Shown here: piece by piece, positions 34,295-45,540 of the stretch | How the letters are laid out: every line of letters starts with the position of its first letter | How positions within the stretch are numbered: position 1 is the stretch's first letter | From: Ephemerocybe angulata | Taxonomy: Eukaryota > Basidiomycota > Agaricomycetes > Agaricales > Psathyrellaceae | Direction of reading: 5' to 3' | Assembly (NCBI GenBank): GCA_013368325.1 | Contig: JAACJK010000006.1 | Location: 248,001-312,000, forward strand | Length of the DNA: 64,000 nt | Position numbers and translations under genes: made by a program | The notes under the pieces: generated by a model | Seen by the model: only the letters and a program-made list of their open reading frames with translations | Databases searched by the model: none | What the model was told of the DNA's origin: nothing

Positions 34295-36468
34295 TCAGTC
34301 GACGTTCATGGCCTCCACGCCGAACTCCACCAAGTCCAGGTCGTCTGTGTGAGTAAAGGGCGCGTCCCCGTCTCCTGCCTCTCCCTTCCCCCCTTCGCCC
34401 GAGACGCCCGCGCCCTCGGCCGCGCTTTCTCCTTCGGCCAGCTCGTCGATGCCTTCGTCCTCTATTTCTCCATACTCCGTCATTCCATCATCGCCGTTCT
34501 CGGTGAATCCATCCTCGCCGACGGAGTCCAACACTTCGCTTGCGTCCTCCGCTGGCCCAGCATCCTCGATTGTAGGCGCCCCAAGGCCTCCCCCTGCCGT
34601 GACAGGAACGACCTGTGTCGCTCCGTAGTTGTTTTCCCCGTCCTCAGCGTGAACGAGGGAGTTATCCGCGATCTCCCCTTCCTCCGGCCTAGTCCCCTCA
34701 TGCCCTGTGACAAACAGACGGGCCTGCAGCATGTCGTCGTCGCTCCGCTGCCTCTTGACGGTGCCGCTGCCGCGTATCTCGTCGTAGTGGGATAGATACA
34801 GGGTCTTCCGTTTCGGGGTCCTGTGCACGACTGCGTTAGAGATCGACAGTTTGTCTAGTCGCTCGGACTCCTGAAACTATGCGTGAGCCGTCGGCTAATA
34901 TGTTATACTCAAAGTAGCGCTCTCACCTTGCGTACTATGTTGTCCAGAAGCGTTACCCCACGGAGTTGGAGGAGTATCCGCATCCTCTGTCCCTTGATGG
35001 GAACGCCCACGCACGAGAAGGCGACCTCGACCAGGTCGCCCACCTTGAACACGCTCGGTTCGCAGGGGGAATAGCTAGTGGAGATCATATCTGTGTCAGT
35101 AGCAGTCCCTTTGAGCGTACATTGCCCGCACCTGATCCTGCCGTTCGAATCGGCCGTCCTAGCGCAGTATTCCACCACGTTGTCGGGCCCGTGAACGAAA
35201 TCGTCTGGCTGGATGCTTCGCAGGATGCGATGCGGGTCGACACCGGGGAGGAAGCGATGACTCTTCTCGTATGGGATGAGGTGCCTGTCGGTGAAGTACC
35301 TCGAGTGCGAGTCGAGTGCTGCGTTGCCTTCGTACGGAAGGAAGTCGAACGGGTCGATCGTACGGTCGGCGACCTGGCCGCTGAACTTGTCGTGGATGTC
35401 CTGGAGTTTGTCAACATACCCCTCGAACTCCTTCGAACCGAACCCCGTTATCTTCACGTGTTGCCTGAGGTTGCGAATCTTGCTGGGGGTGTTCGTGCCA
35501 TAGCTACGGTTTGTCAGATGAGGTGGGCCGCAGACGTAAGACTTGGTACTCACGGAAGGGCGAGAACAGGAGGAAGCATCTTGCCGCAGATAACGCCCTG
35601 CATCTTGAACACGGCTTCTGAATCGTCGTCCTCCTCGAGAAGGCGAGTAGATGGTGGATACTGCAAATCCACCACCCGCAGTTTGTCCAGCTGTTGCTGC
35701 TCGTTAGCGCTGGTGAACATGTCTAACGATAGGTTACGCACCTTTGTCCGCTCCAGGCCAACGATGCCTGTGCTCGCAATGCCTTCTGTGGCCTTGTACT
35801 CATCCTGTCGGATGGCCGAGAGGACGTCCTCTGTCGAATAGTTAGATCTATTGCTCAAACCAGCGGCGGGCGGGCTACTCACTCGCTTTGTCGGTGTCGT
35901 ACTCGCAGTTCATTCCGTATGGTGAAAAGAAGGTGGATGTGACGTTTGTGATGAGGAGTTGACCCCAGCTCTCTCTCTTATATCTGGGATCTATCATACT
36001 CAGGCTTAAGCGACTTAATCCGTGCTCCACCACGTACCAACCCATAAAGGTGCAGTCCGTTCGATCCATCGCGATTCGGGGTCCTTCAACTCGAATCGTC
36101 CTCCGTACCTTGCCCACCCCTCCCCACCCGTGCAGGCTCCGTGCCGATAGATCGGGTCGTTCTTGGGGGTATTTCCATCCCCCTATAGTTTGATGAAGCG
36201 AAATGGGTGTAGAAAAAGAGGTGAAACACGGGAAAGTGTATGTTATCGTGCGCGTCCATGGCAAGCGACTGTAGCCGCTCGATGGCGCCTATGTGGGATA
36301 ATGCGAGGCATGTGACTCCGTTCTTGGCGTGTGCACAGCCGTGTGCGGCATCGTAGATGCCGAACACCTCTTCGGTTTACTGTGGGCACGGGTGCTGTTC
36401 TTCGCGCCTATCTCCCTTGACCAACCTGCAGACTCCATGTCGTCCAGCTTCGCTCTATGGACCACCAT
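34295..36468 (-). pseudogene. Helitron-associated companion gene A, one frameshift (635 aa if corrected)
   Basis: Exons 36468-36426, 36369-35883, 35830-35554, 35503-35132, 35074-34927 and 34876-34295. All splices join except that exon 2 has one base too many: sense passes from ARVGRGG to GKVRRTIRVEG inside a G-rich run (about 36112-36130). Blocks are HFPVFHLFFYTHFASSNYRG, FMGWYVVEHGLS, FFSPYGMNCEYD, NLSLDMFTSANEQQQLDKLR, IDPFDFLPYEG and FKVGDLVEVAFSCVGVPIKG, then an acidic tail. I know this order from Agaricomycete proteins, and in my recollection they often sit beside Helitron genes. The VGDLVEV...L region could be an OB-like beta barrel, so a single-strand DNA-binding role is conceivable (inference). 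Transcribed divergently from gene B. Confidence 0.6.
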
Positions 36469-36640
36469 ATGGACGTTCTGTCGGGTCGCGCGACCGTGGG
36501 GCTAGTCCGTATGGCCCATCTGGCAAGCGATCCACCGGTGCGAACCCATGGCGTTTATAGATTGAAAGGCTCACTCACCTTCACCTCTAGCCCCCCTTCC
36601 ATCACTGCTTGCAACCTATCGTGCCCATACCCGTTATACC
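36469..36640. promoter_or_regulatory. Bidirectional promoter between companion genes A and B
   Basis: Only 172 nt separate the two start codons, so both core promoters must lie here or inside the 5' exons. This suggests coordinated expression of the pair. No TATA box is obvious on either strand. Confidence 0.4.
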
Positions 36641-39600
36641 ATGGTGTCTAAGGCCGCATCGAAGCCTACCTACGCCCAAGTTGCGTCTCGCTCGCCATCT
36701 CCCGTCTCATCGCGAGCTTCCTCTCCTCTCTCTGAGGTACCCGACGCGCTTCCGCCTCAGCTCGAGCCACCCTTCACCCAGGCTGCGACGAAGGTTGATA
36801 AGGGCAAAGGTCGGAAAAAGGCGACTCCGGCGAAGCGCAATGCAGCGTCGAAGGTCAACAACGAAGTTGGACCGCCTCCCAAAAGGTATGCCGTTCGCTG
36901 AGCGCCTGGCTGAGAACTTACTTATCCCTCTCGCAGCTCCGCTTCTACAGGATTGTGAGTCGCCGCCTCCATCTGCTCTGTCTCTTATCATGACTCAATC
37001 GTCCGTGTTGATTAGTGTCACTAAGTTCAAGCCCGGCGGAGGTACCATCGAGGTCGAGGTGGACGCAGACGTTGCGTCTGCTGAAGATACTGATGAGGAC
37101 GCGTACGTTATCCATTCGGTTGGGCTTTCATTTATGCACTGGGGGGCTCAACGTGTGTCTTAGCGGTGTGGGATTGGACCCAGATGACTCCATGTATCAA
37201 GACAAAGCTCCCAGGAATCGTGTCAAACCTGTTCTACAGTCCATCATCAAGACGCGGGCCTCGAACGCGAAGAGCCAAGCATCATCGGTACCCGCCGCCA
37301 CATCGCCCCCGACACCCAGTCCAGGCAAACGCCGGCGAGCTCGTACTTCCACGATCGCAAGTAACAGTAGTGGGTCCAGTGACAACGACGTCGCAAAGCC
37401 TAGGTCAGTGGTTACTGATCAATCGTTACTTGGCCTATGCTCACTGTGCTCCCCAGTCCGAAGCGTTCTCGGTGTTCAACTCCTGTTGACGACGGACCGT
37501 GAGTGCCTGTTTCTTCTGTGTTTATGTCGGCGCTTACACCTCTCTGCCAGTCTCCCCGACATGGAGTGTGACGTTGTGACCGACCGATATGAGGCGGACG
37601 ATGCAGGGTCTGACATGGACGTTGCCGACGTCGACATGGACGTTGCGGATGTCGACGCGAGCGACTGCGAGGTGGACGAAGAATATGAGGCCATGGATGT
37701 GCAGCCAGAAGAAGGAGGTGGACTGAGCGACTCTGAAGGCTTGTCGGATGGCATGGCGTCCCCTACGGCCTTGGTAACAACTCTTCGGTCGGATGGGGAA
37801 GATGACTATGACGTTCAAGATCCTTTCATGTGAGTGCGGGTCATCCCCATTCCGCTTATGCGCGTAGCGTTAGAGCTGATAAAGCTCTTGCAGTGACGAT
37901 GCAGCGGTTGAAGACGTCGATTGTATCACCGACGATGCATCCCTTGTGTCAGATCAGGACGACGGTGAAGTGGTCGGCGTCGAGTTATCAGGCGACAAGG
38001 CATCCGCTGCCGGGCCCAAGTACGTCTATGCACATTCTTTCCCGTCTTATTTTTGCTCATCAGGTCTGCAGCGAAACGTCACTCCCGGATATGGCCGTGT
38101 ATCCCCCGAGCGACGATGAAGATGTCGCCCCGGGACCGTCTCCGACGCCGTCGCCCAGGGTGAAGCGCACCTCCTCTTTGTCCAAACTGGCTACGAAGCC
38201 ACATGAAATCCCGTTATCCCCTGCACACCTCGCACCGCCTCCTGCGGGCGCAGCTGAGCCTCATCCTCCAAGCGACGATGAGGAAGTGGTCGACCCGGCA
38301 CCATCTCCCGCGTCGTCGCCCAGGCCTAAACGCACCTCCTCCTCGTCTAAACCGGCCGCGAAATCGCAACCGAAACCCTCATCGCCCGCACTCCTCGCGC
38401 CTCCCGCTGCCCGCGCAAGTCAACGTAACCCCCCTAGAGATGACGATGAAGGGAGTGAACCGGCTGCGACTCCGGCGTCAGCGCCCAGGGCGAAACGCAC
38501 CTCCTCTTCGTCTAAGCCGGCTACAAAATTGCAAGATAAACGCGCTTCCGATGCCCCCCTTGCACCTCCCCCTGCCCCCGCAGCTGATACTCAACCCCCG
38601 AGTGACGATGAAGAAGGGATCGTCCCGGCTCCTGATCCGACTCCGACGCCCAAGGCCAAACGCACTACCTCGTCCTCCAAGCCGACTACGAATCCACAAG
38701 TCAAACACGCACCCTCCAACGACATCGCACCACCCCCTGCCCGCGCATCTGAAGTCGATCCCCCAAGCGTCAAGGTTGAAGTTGTCGACCCGGTTCCAGC
38801 TCCGACGCCGTCTACCAAGACGAAGCGGAAGTCCTCTTCGTCCAAGTCGGCCACTCGCACACGCCCATCTACCGATGACGGACAGTCCACCGTCCAGACG
38901 AGCCAACCCGACCCATCTGGGGATCCGTCTGGCTCGCGATCCAAACCCGATGTTGACTCAAAGCCCCGCCCCGCGCGCGTTAGCTCGCGGAACGCTAAGC
39001 CGCAGCACTCTGGCCCACCCACAGCACCCCCCACCACTACTGTCCCACCGGCAGCGAAATTGACCGCAGGTTCAACACAGAAATCGCGATCGCGGACCGC
39101 GAAGGTCACGCCAGTCGCCACATCCAGTGCAGCTTCTGAAGTGGTTCGCCCCTCTCCCCCACCGCACCTCTCCGACAACGTATCGGGGTCTGAAGAGACT
39201 CCGGTGTCTCCACCTGCACCTGTAGCCCACGAACGGAAGCGCATGACAGCGCCTACTCCCTATGCCGACCTGTCGAAGCCCAGCCCCAGCAAGAAGCAGA
39301 CGACATCTGACACGAAGAATGTACCGTCGTCGTCGACTTCCAGCAAAGGCAAACACAAGTCTCCGACAGGGTCGGTAGACAAACAGACGGAAGCCGCAGA
39401 GGTACTCGTTTCGACAGCTTCGTCCGTCCCAGTTGAAGCCGGTCCCCCCGTGCCCGAGACGGCACCATCGGAGCCCACCAAGCAGCCCGTACCGCCGAAG
39501 AAACCCAGACGCTCCTTCAAGTCGGTGGTTAGCAAGTCAGCCTCCGGTCCCTCCAAGCGTACGGGTCTAGTCGGAGACGCGTACTTCCACAAGACCAGGA

Positions 39601-40692
39601 CCCTCCCCGACGTCTGTCAAGTCACGGACCCTGACCTGCAAGACCCGGAGCTCGCCCAGTTCTATGCACGCCTCCCACCTCTTCTGTGAGTCGTGTCGTA
39701 CGCCTTAGTCCTCTCGTGTCTAACTGACTTCTCCCTCACAGTAAGGGCTACTTCAAATTATGGACCGACATCCAAGGGGATGGGTACATGTGCTTCTCCA
39801 ACTGGGTTGAGTACTGCCCAGACCTCGATTTCGAGTAGGTGCCATCCCCATCGCCCACTATCTAGCTCCACTAACAGATGTTCAGCTCATGCATCCATGC
39901 CATGGAGTTCAGGTCTCACAAGCACTTCATCAACATCGCCCGTATCTCGCCCCTGGACGTCCTTGTACGCGAACTCGGTGGACCAAGCCCCACTCTCCAT
40001 CTCTACACGGGTGACCGGAAGATCGCCATCTGCCTTTCCCCCGTTCAGGTGAAAGCGTCGCATATCCTCGAGCCCTCGCCCACTGGGGTAAAGCAAAAGA
40101 GGATCAACGGGGTTTTCCATACCCAGGAACTAGAGCGCACTGTGGGCTTTGTCTGCACTGTCTTTGGGAAGGAGACTCTTGGCTCGCAGCTGGGGCGAGA
40201 GGAGATGCAGTTCACAACCCGGTCCGTTTTCGGTGGTGAGTCATCCTACTGTGACGCCCCCCCCCCTCGTTCTCTCAACTGTATCTATTATCTCAGATTC
40301 AGAACCCTCGTCGTCCAAAAGGTTCTCGCCCGTTAAGCCTAGCCCGGCCACGGCTCCATCGACAAGTTCAGCGCGCGCGCCAACCAGAGATCCCATTAGT
40401 CTTGGTATAGATGACGAAAGTGCGTGCTCCTCCCACAACCCTTCTGACATGATCTGATAACTTCTACCTTGCAGTTCCTGTCTACGACTGTCGTGATCTC
40501 GCGTTAGACCTTCCGCGGGAGCTTGACCGTCTTGACTCCTTACCCCGATGGAAGAAAGAAGTCCCAACTAACTCGTTCGCCATCGTAGGGCACACGATTA
40601 CGGTGTTCAATTCCCGATCGAAAAAGCAGTGGACTGTCAGCTTCAACCTTCACTGGGTTATGTTACTGGGTATCCCCTCTACTGATGTATAA
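36641..40692 (+). CDS. Helitron-associated companion gene B, repeat-rich disordered protein (1,144 aa)
   Basis: Twelve exons: 36641-36885, 36937-36954, 37016-37102, 37164-37403, 37457-37498, 37551-37829, 37894-38019, 38072-39685, 39742-39834, 39886-40235, 40297-40419 and 40475-40692. All phases join. Residues 1 to about 345 are Ser/Pro-rich, then acidic with a DMDVADV repeat. Exon 8 holds five tandem repeats of about 54 residues, then more disorder. A globular domain follows: GLVGDAYFHKTRTLPDVCQV, ELAQFYARLPPL, YFKLWTDIQGDGYMCFSNWV, HFINIARISPLDVLVREL and LERTVGFVCTVFG. It ends SKKQWTVSFNLHWVMLLGIP. I have seen similar C-terminal domains next to fungal Helitrons but know no function. It lies 82 nt upstream of the Rep frame. 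Confidence 0.7.
38103..38870 (+). repeat. Five tandem coding repeats of about 54 codons
   Basis: Units start near 38103, 38265, 38429, 38594 and 38760. Each encodes PP(S/R)DDDE-type acid, a Pro/Ala spacer, then (K/R).KRT(S/T)SSSK and a second Pro/Ala spacer. The last unit has lost the acidic part (PPSVKVEVV). The alternation of acidic and Lys/Arg-Ser blocks suggests a flexible multivalent linker. Confidence 0.8.
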
Positions 40693-40774
40693 TACCATTG
40701 CGCCCGTACATACAACAATTCGATCTTGATCCCTTATCCGATATCGCTTCTGTTATCGCTCGCGCTGTACATGT

Positions 40775-43700
40775 TTGCCATCAATGATATCGACTTTATT
40801 CACATGGCCTGCCAGCGAGTGCTCCCTTCCTCTCTTTTCAACCCTCTACGACGAACGCCTTCTTTATTTCCGCCCAAATATGCTTGCTCGCCTTCGTGCT
40901 TTCCTCCCAAATATGCTTGCCGCGCCCAAGAATGATGTATTGCATCAGTTAACCGTTACCCGTGAAGATGAACGACCCCACCTGCTCGGTGGAGGCGCTC
41001 ATGTTGAAAGAAAGTTTTCATGGGCCGAGCTCGCGCCATACATGGCGTTCGACGACCCTGGAAACCCGATGCCCACAGACGCCCACTATGACCTCGTCGG
41101 GTACGCGCCCATGCGTACTCTGAAGGATGTACAGGCAGCGCGCCCTGCATCCTTCGCCCTAGCGGTACCTGTCACCGCCTTGGTCCCTCACCTGAACTAC
41201 ACGGAGCTGAAAACGATATCCCTTATCCATGGTATGCGGGTTCCTCGTGGTATGTCTAGGGACAACGTCGAAGCGCTTCTGCGTGATCACCGCTGTTTAG
41301 GCTGTGAGCCTCATTCGGCTGTGTTCGCGCCAGGCGATCTCGCTGCTCCGCGAGAGCCAGCGGCCCACCCCCGTCAGGAATATCTGGATGACGCCGCCAA
41401 GAGTGTTAAGATATTTTCGCTGGACGAGTTGGACATGTTCGCGCCAATTCCGGAGGCGCATCGAGCCGTCTACGCTCTGGGCGCCCGCTTGAAAACCTTG
41501 GAGCCGGCTCTGGACATACCGGTTAGGACTGACACCGTCGTCGACGCGGATGGCATCGTGTGCTACGCTGTACCATGGATGAGAATAGCTAACAAGGCAA
41601 GTAAACCGGCGGTCCACAACATCGTGAAGCTCCATGGCTTCAAGCCACTCGTTCGTACTCCTAAAGCGGAAACCCTCGAGACATTCGGGAAACATGCATG
41701 TTCGGATACCTGCCCTCCCTTTAAAGCGACTTTTGAGCCCGTACACGCGGACCGCAAGCCGCCCCCGCCCTCTGGTTCGCACCCGGTCCAAGAAGTCGTC
41801 GTCGAACCCCCAGAAGACACCAACGTGCAACCATACCCACCCCCACCGCTGTCTGACCTCGATAAGATCAACATCATCCGTGAATTCTGTGAGGACCTTC
41901 GCCCATCTTGCTTCGAGGAATCTGGATGTGCCGTCTGCGGACAACTGACTCGAATCACGGACCTGAAACCCATGCATACCCTCGGGTGCTCCTTCGATGC
42001 ACTTTTGGAACCGGGGGTCGCTCGAAGGGAGCGCATGAGTTCAGAAGAGCCCGTAACCTACGATAACGGTCCAGTCCTTGATAGGTCCCTCGACGCGGTA
42101 TGCGAAAAATGTGTGAACTGCTTGACGCAGGGAAGACGGCCGGTGAACGCGCTTGCAAATGGCCTCTGGATCGGTGATGTGCCCACGGAGTTGTCATGCT
42201 TGACGTATGCTGAGCAGTGCTTAGTCGCCAGAGCGCGTACTAATCGATGTGTAGTCCGTGTGGGTACCCTCGGTTATTCCCACTCCAAGATGACATGCAA
42301 TGCGATATCGTTTGCGCTCCCAACCTTGAAGGTATACCACACCTTGCCCCCTCCGCAGGCTGAAATGAACGAGGTTCTCGCCTTCCTCTTCACCGGTATC
42401 AACCCGCCTACCGAAGACGACCTGGAACGGACCCCGATGCTGGTACGCAGGAACGCTGTTGGTCGCGCCCTAGAGTGGTTAAAACTCAACCATTCTGACT
42501 ACACGGACTTGCAAATCGACAGTGTATCGTTGAACTCATACCCCGTATGCGGTCCCATCGTGAGGTGGGTACATCGACCGGATGCGTCTGAGGGTATCCC
42601 GAACGTAGCAGCGACCAGCATGCACGAGCCGGACAGTATTGGAGAGGATACGGAGCAGGATGACGGTGGTAAATGTCCGTTCACGGTTAACGGCCTCATA
42701 GGGACCCATATGGAAACTATGTCATTCGCAGCGCGGAAAGCCGCCGCTGTTCACCATCTCCGTACGGGAGGGAGTGCACTCGCGGTTGGACAAGGGGACA
42801 CGCCTGAGTCTAAGTATGATAACCCACAGTTGTACCCGCAGCTCTTTCCTTGGCTATTCCCATACGGTGCCGGTGGGCTGGGTAACAATAGATTGGCTGG
42901 ACTCGTATCAGAGTCGACGCAGAAGCGCTGGCTTCTCATGCACCACGACAAGCGATTCCAAACGGAGTCGCGGTTCGTGATAGTTGCATTCAACGACGAG
43001 CAAATAAAACGGGCGCGCACAGGTAGCGTAATTACGGCAAAAAGATCTAATTTCCATTATATCGCATCTAGAATACACACAGTTAATCCTGAGGTGGCGA
43101 AGCAGATCGCGGTGCGCCTACAAGAAGGCGAGAATGTAAAGCCCGAGACGGAAGAAGAGAAAGTGTGTTTTTCAATAATGGACAATATCGATCACGTAGG
43201 TAGTTCCGTCTACGGATCCTTGGCTGGAAAGAAAAATATGAGAAGCGAGATATGGTCGCTTATCGCGAACAGAGGCGCCCCCTCCTGGTTCATAACCTTG
43301 TCTCCCGCCGACAATAAACATCCCATATGTATCTATTGGGCTGACAAAAAAACCAAGTTCAATCCGGAGTTGCGAGAGTACAAAGAGAGAGCGTACCTGG
43401 TCTCTAACAACCCAGTGGCCGGCGCCCGTTTCTTCAATTTTATGGTCCTTCTCCTCATCAAGCACCTCTTGCGATGGGCCGATCCAGATGGACGAGCTGG
43501 CGTGTTCGGGCACACAGCCGCCTACTACGGAACTGTGGAGCAGCAGGGGCGGATGACCCTGCACCTCCATATGTTGATCTGGATTATATGCGCTTTGACC
43601 CCTCAACAAGTCCGAGACAAGATCATGGCAAGAGATTCTGACTTTGTGAAGGAGCTGATAGCCTATCTAGAAGGAAGTCAGACCGGTGACTTCCTTACAG

Positions 43701-45517
43701 GCACTATGGATGACATGAAGGCCAGGTTCAGCAAAGATGACAAGAAGGCGAAGCAGGAACCTACTGTCAGCAGCCAGCTCCCAAATGAAGGTCCGGCTGT
43801 GAACGGAACCCCCTCCAACACCTCTACGAAGCCCAGTGACCTTCAGCCCAAGGAGCCAGAGCTCACCCCAGGACCTGCCTTGTACGATCCTACGCAAGCG
43901 CTACCCGTTCCACCCCCAGACGCCGACCTCACGCACCGTTCAGATCCGGGGTGCACATGCACTTGCGATGGGTGCTTTTCGATGGATGAGTGGATCGGGC
44001 ATTACAAAGATACCGTAGACAACATATTGTACCGCTCTAACGTCCACACATGTTACTACAAGCGGGATGTCATTTCGAATGGAGTCCGCACCCAGCACGT
44101 CTTCGGCAAAGGATGCCTGAATAAAGACCATGTCTGTACCGGAAGATTCCCCAGAAAGCAGTTTAAGAGCACCGTAATCGACTCCGATGGCCATATCAAC
44201 CTGAAGAAGAATGAGTCCTGGATTAACACTGTCAATGAAGTGATGGTATACCTCTTCGGCTGCAACACCGACTGCACCTGTCTGTCCTCCGGCACTGCTG
44301 TGAAAGCATCAGCCGGCTATATAGCAGACTATATCAGCAAGTTCGGCCTTAAAACGTACCAGATCTTCTCCTCCATCTACGATGTCTTCGAGCGGAATCC
44401 CGATATAATCGACGAAAGCAAAGACGAGACCGATGCCGCCCGTAAGCTCATCCTGAAGATGGCCAACTCGTTGACATCCAAGATAGAAATTGGGGGACCC
44501 ATGGCCGCTATGTATCTCTTGGGACATCCTGACCATTATTCAAGCCACGAGTTCGTGGCCCTCTATTGGAGGACGTATGTCGTCTACGTCCTCAATCAGT
44601 GGGAAATGGCAGCAGAAGCCTCTGACGCCAACGCTGATATGGACGTAGACATGGACGCGACCCGTGCAGAGGCTTCGTTCGAAGTGCCGGACGACGAAGC
44701 TGAACATGAGGATGGCGATGGCGACGAGCCAGATCACACCCCCAAGGAGGCCGATTCCATCGTGGTGTCACGAACCTATGGTAGAATACTCAGTAAGTCG
44801 AGTGTAGACGACTATATGATGCGGCCGGAGGACCTTGACGCCGTTTGTCTGTACGACTGGATCCAGTGTAGTGTCCGCAAGCTAGTCGTGGGGATCAAGA
44901 AGCCATCGCCCTCGTTGTTACTATATATGAAAGGCCACCCGTTGAGAGAGACCCACCGGGTACTATATGATGTTGGTAGGATGAAGCATATCGTTCCCAA
45001 CATCTTGGGCGCTTATATACCGAGAGCGGACGGCGATGACAGGAATTACTATTGCTGCACCATGCTGACTTTGTTCGCGCCGTGGAGGGCTGCGACGGAC
45101 CTCAGGTCGTCTGCGGAAGATTGGGCGAGCGCCTTTGACAGGTATTCCTTTGCACCGCGTCATCTGAAGATCATCCAGAACTTGATGATCCGCCACGAAT
45201 GCTACGATAGCCGGGACGATTACCATGCACAGTTGAAGAACCAGGTCGCCGCTCAGTACAACGGTGAAGGCGATCTTGGGTCCGACGACGAAGGAGACGA
45301 ACTTCCCAACGAGGACGACCTATTCGATATGGATGTCGATGTTGACGGGGACGTGAGGGGCGACTGGTCGCAGCGGAAGTTTGATCAGATGAAAGAAGTG
45401 GAGGTCGTCCTACAATCGGCTGGATGGCACGTAGATGGAGCGTCTCAAGCCTCCGATGGTCCCAATAAGCCGTTCGCCCCGAGAGAAGCTTTGCTCCGAG
45501 CAAGTGGAAAGATGTAG
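40775..45517 (+). mobile_element. Helitron Rep (replication initiator) half of Rep-helicase
   Basis: A 1,580-codon frame. About residues 435-510 match the DUF6570-type Helitron domain (VCEKCVNCLTQGRRPVNALA, GLWIGDVPTELS). About 685-700 has YDNPQLYPQLFPWLFPYG. The Rep core has RGAPSWFITLSPAD, then the HUH motif LHLHMLIW at about 927-935, a Cys-rich zinc-binding stretch (HTCYYK, GKGCLNKDHVC), and the two-tyrosine motif SAGYIADYISK at about 1180. HUH with two tyrosines nicks and rejoins DNA in Helitron rolling-circle transposition. The stop falls where canonical Helitrons read on into the helicase (after ALLRASGKM). The helicase frame is open across the junction (KWKDVVASERRKVMNSRLAA), so Rep and helicase were one protein. 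The true start is uncertain. Confidence 0.85.
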
Positions 45518-45540
45518 TTGCGTCCGAGAGGCGGAAAGTC

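Noticed and set aside
34966..35841. 291-codon plus-strand frame inside companion gene A
   Set aside because: It is antisense to four well-supported exons whose splices all join; the frame is a by-product of GC-rich codon use.
38203..39063. 286-codon frame overlapping companion gene B exon 8
   Set aside because: It is a +2 shadow of the repeat-rich coding exon; its Arg/Pro/His composition is typical of shifted Ser/Lys/Pro codons.
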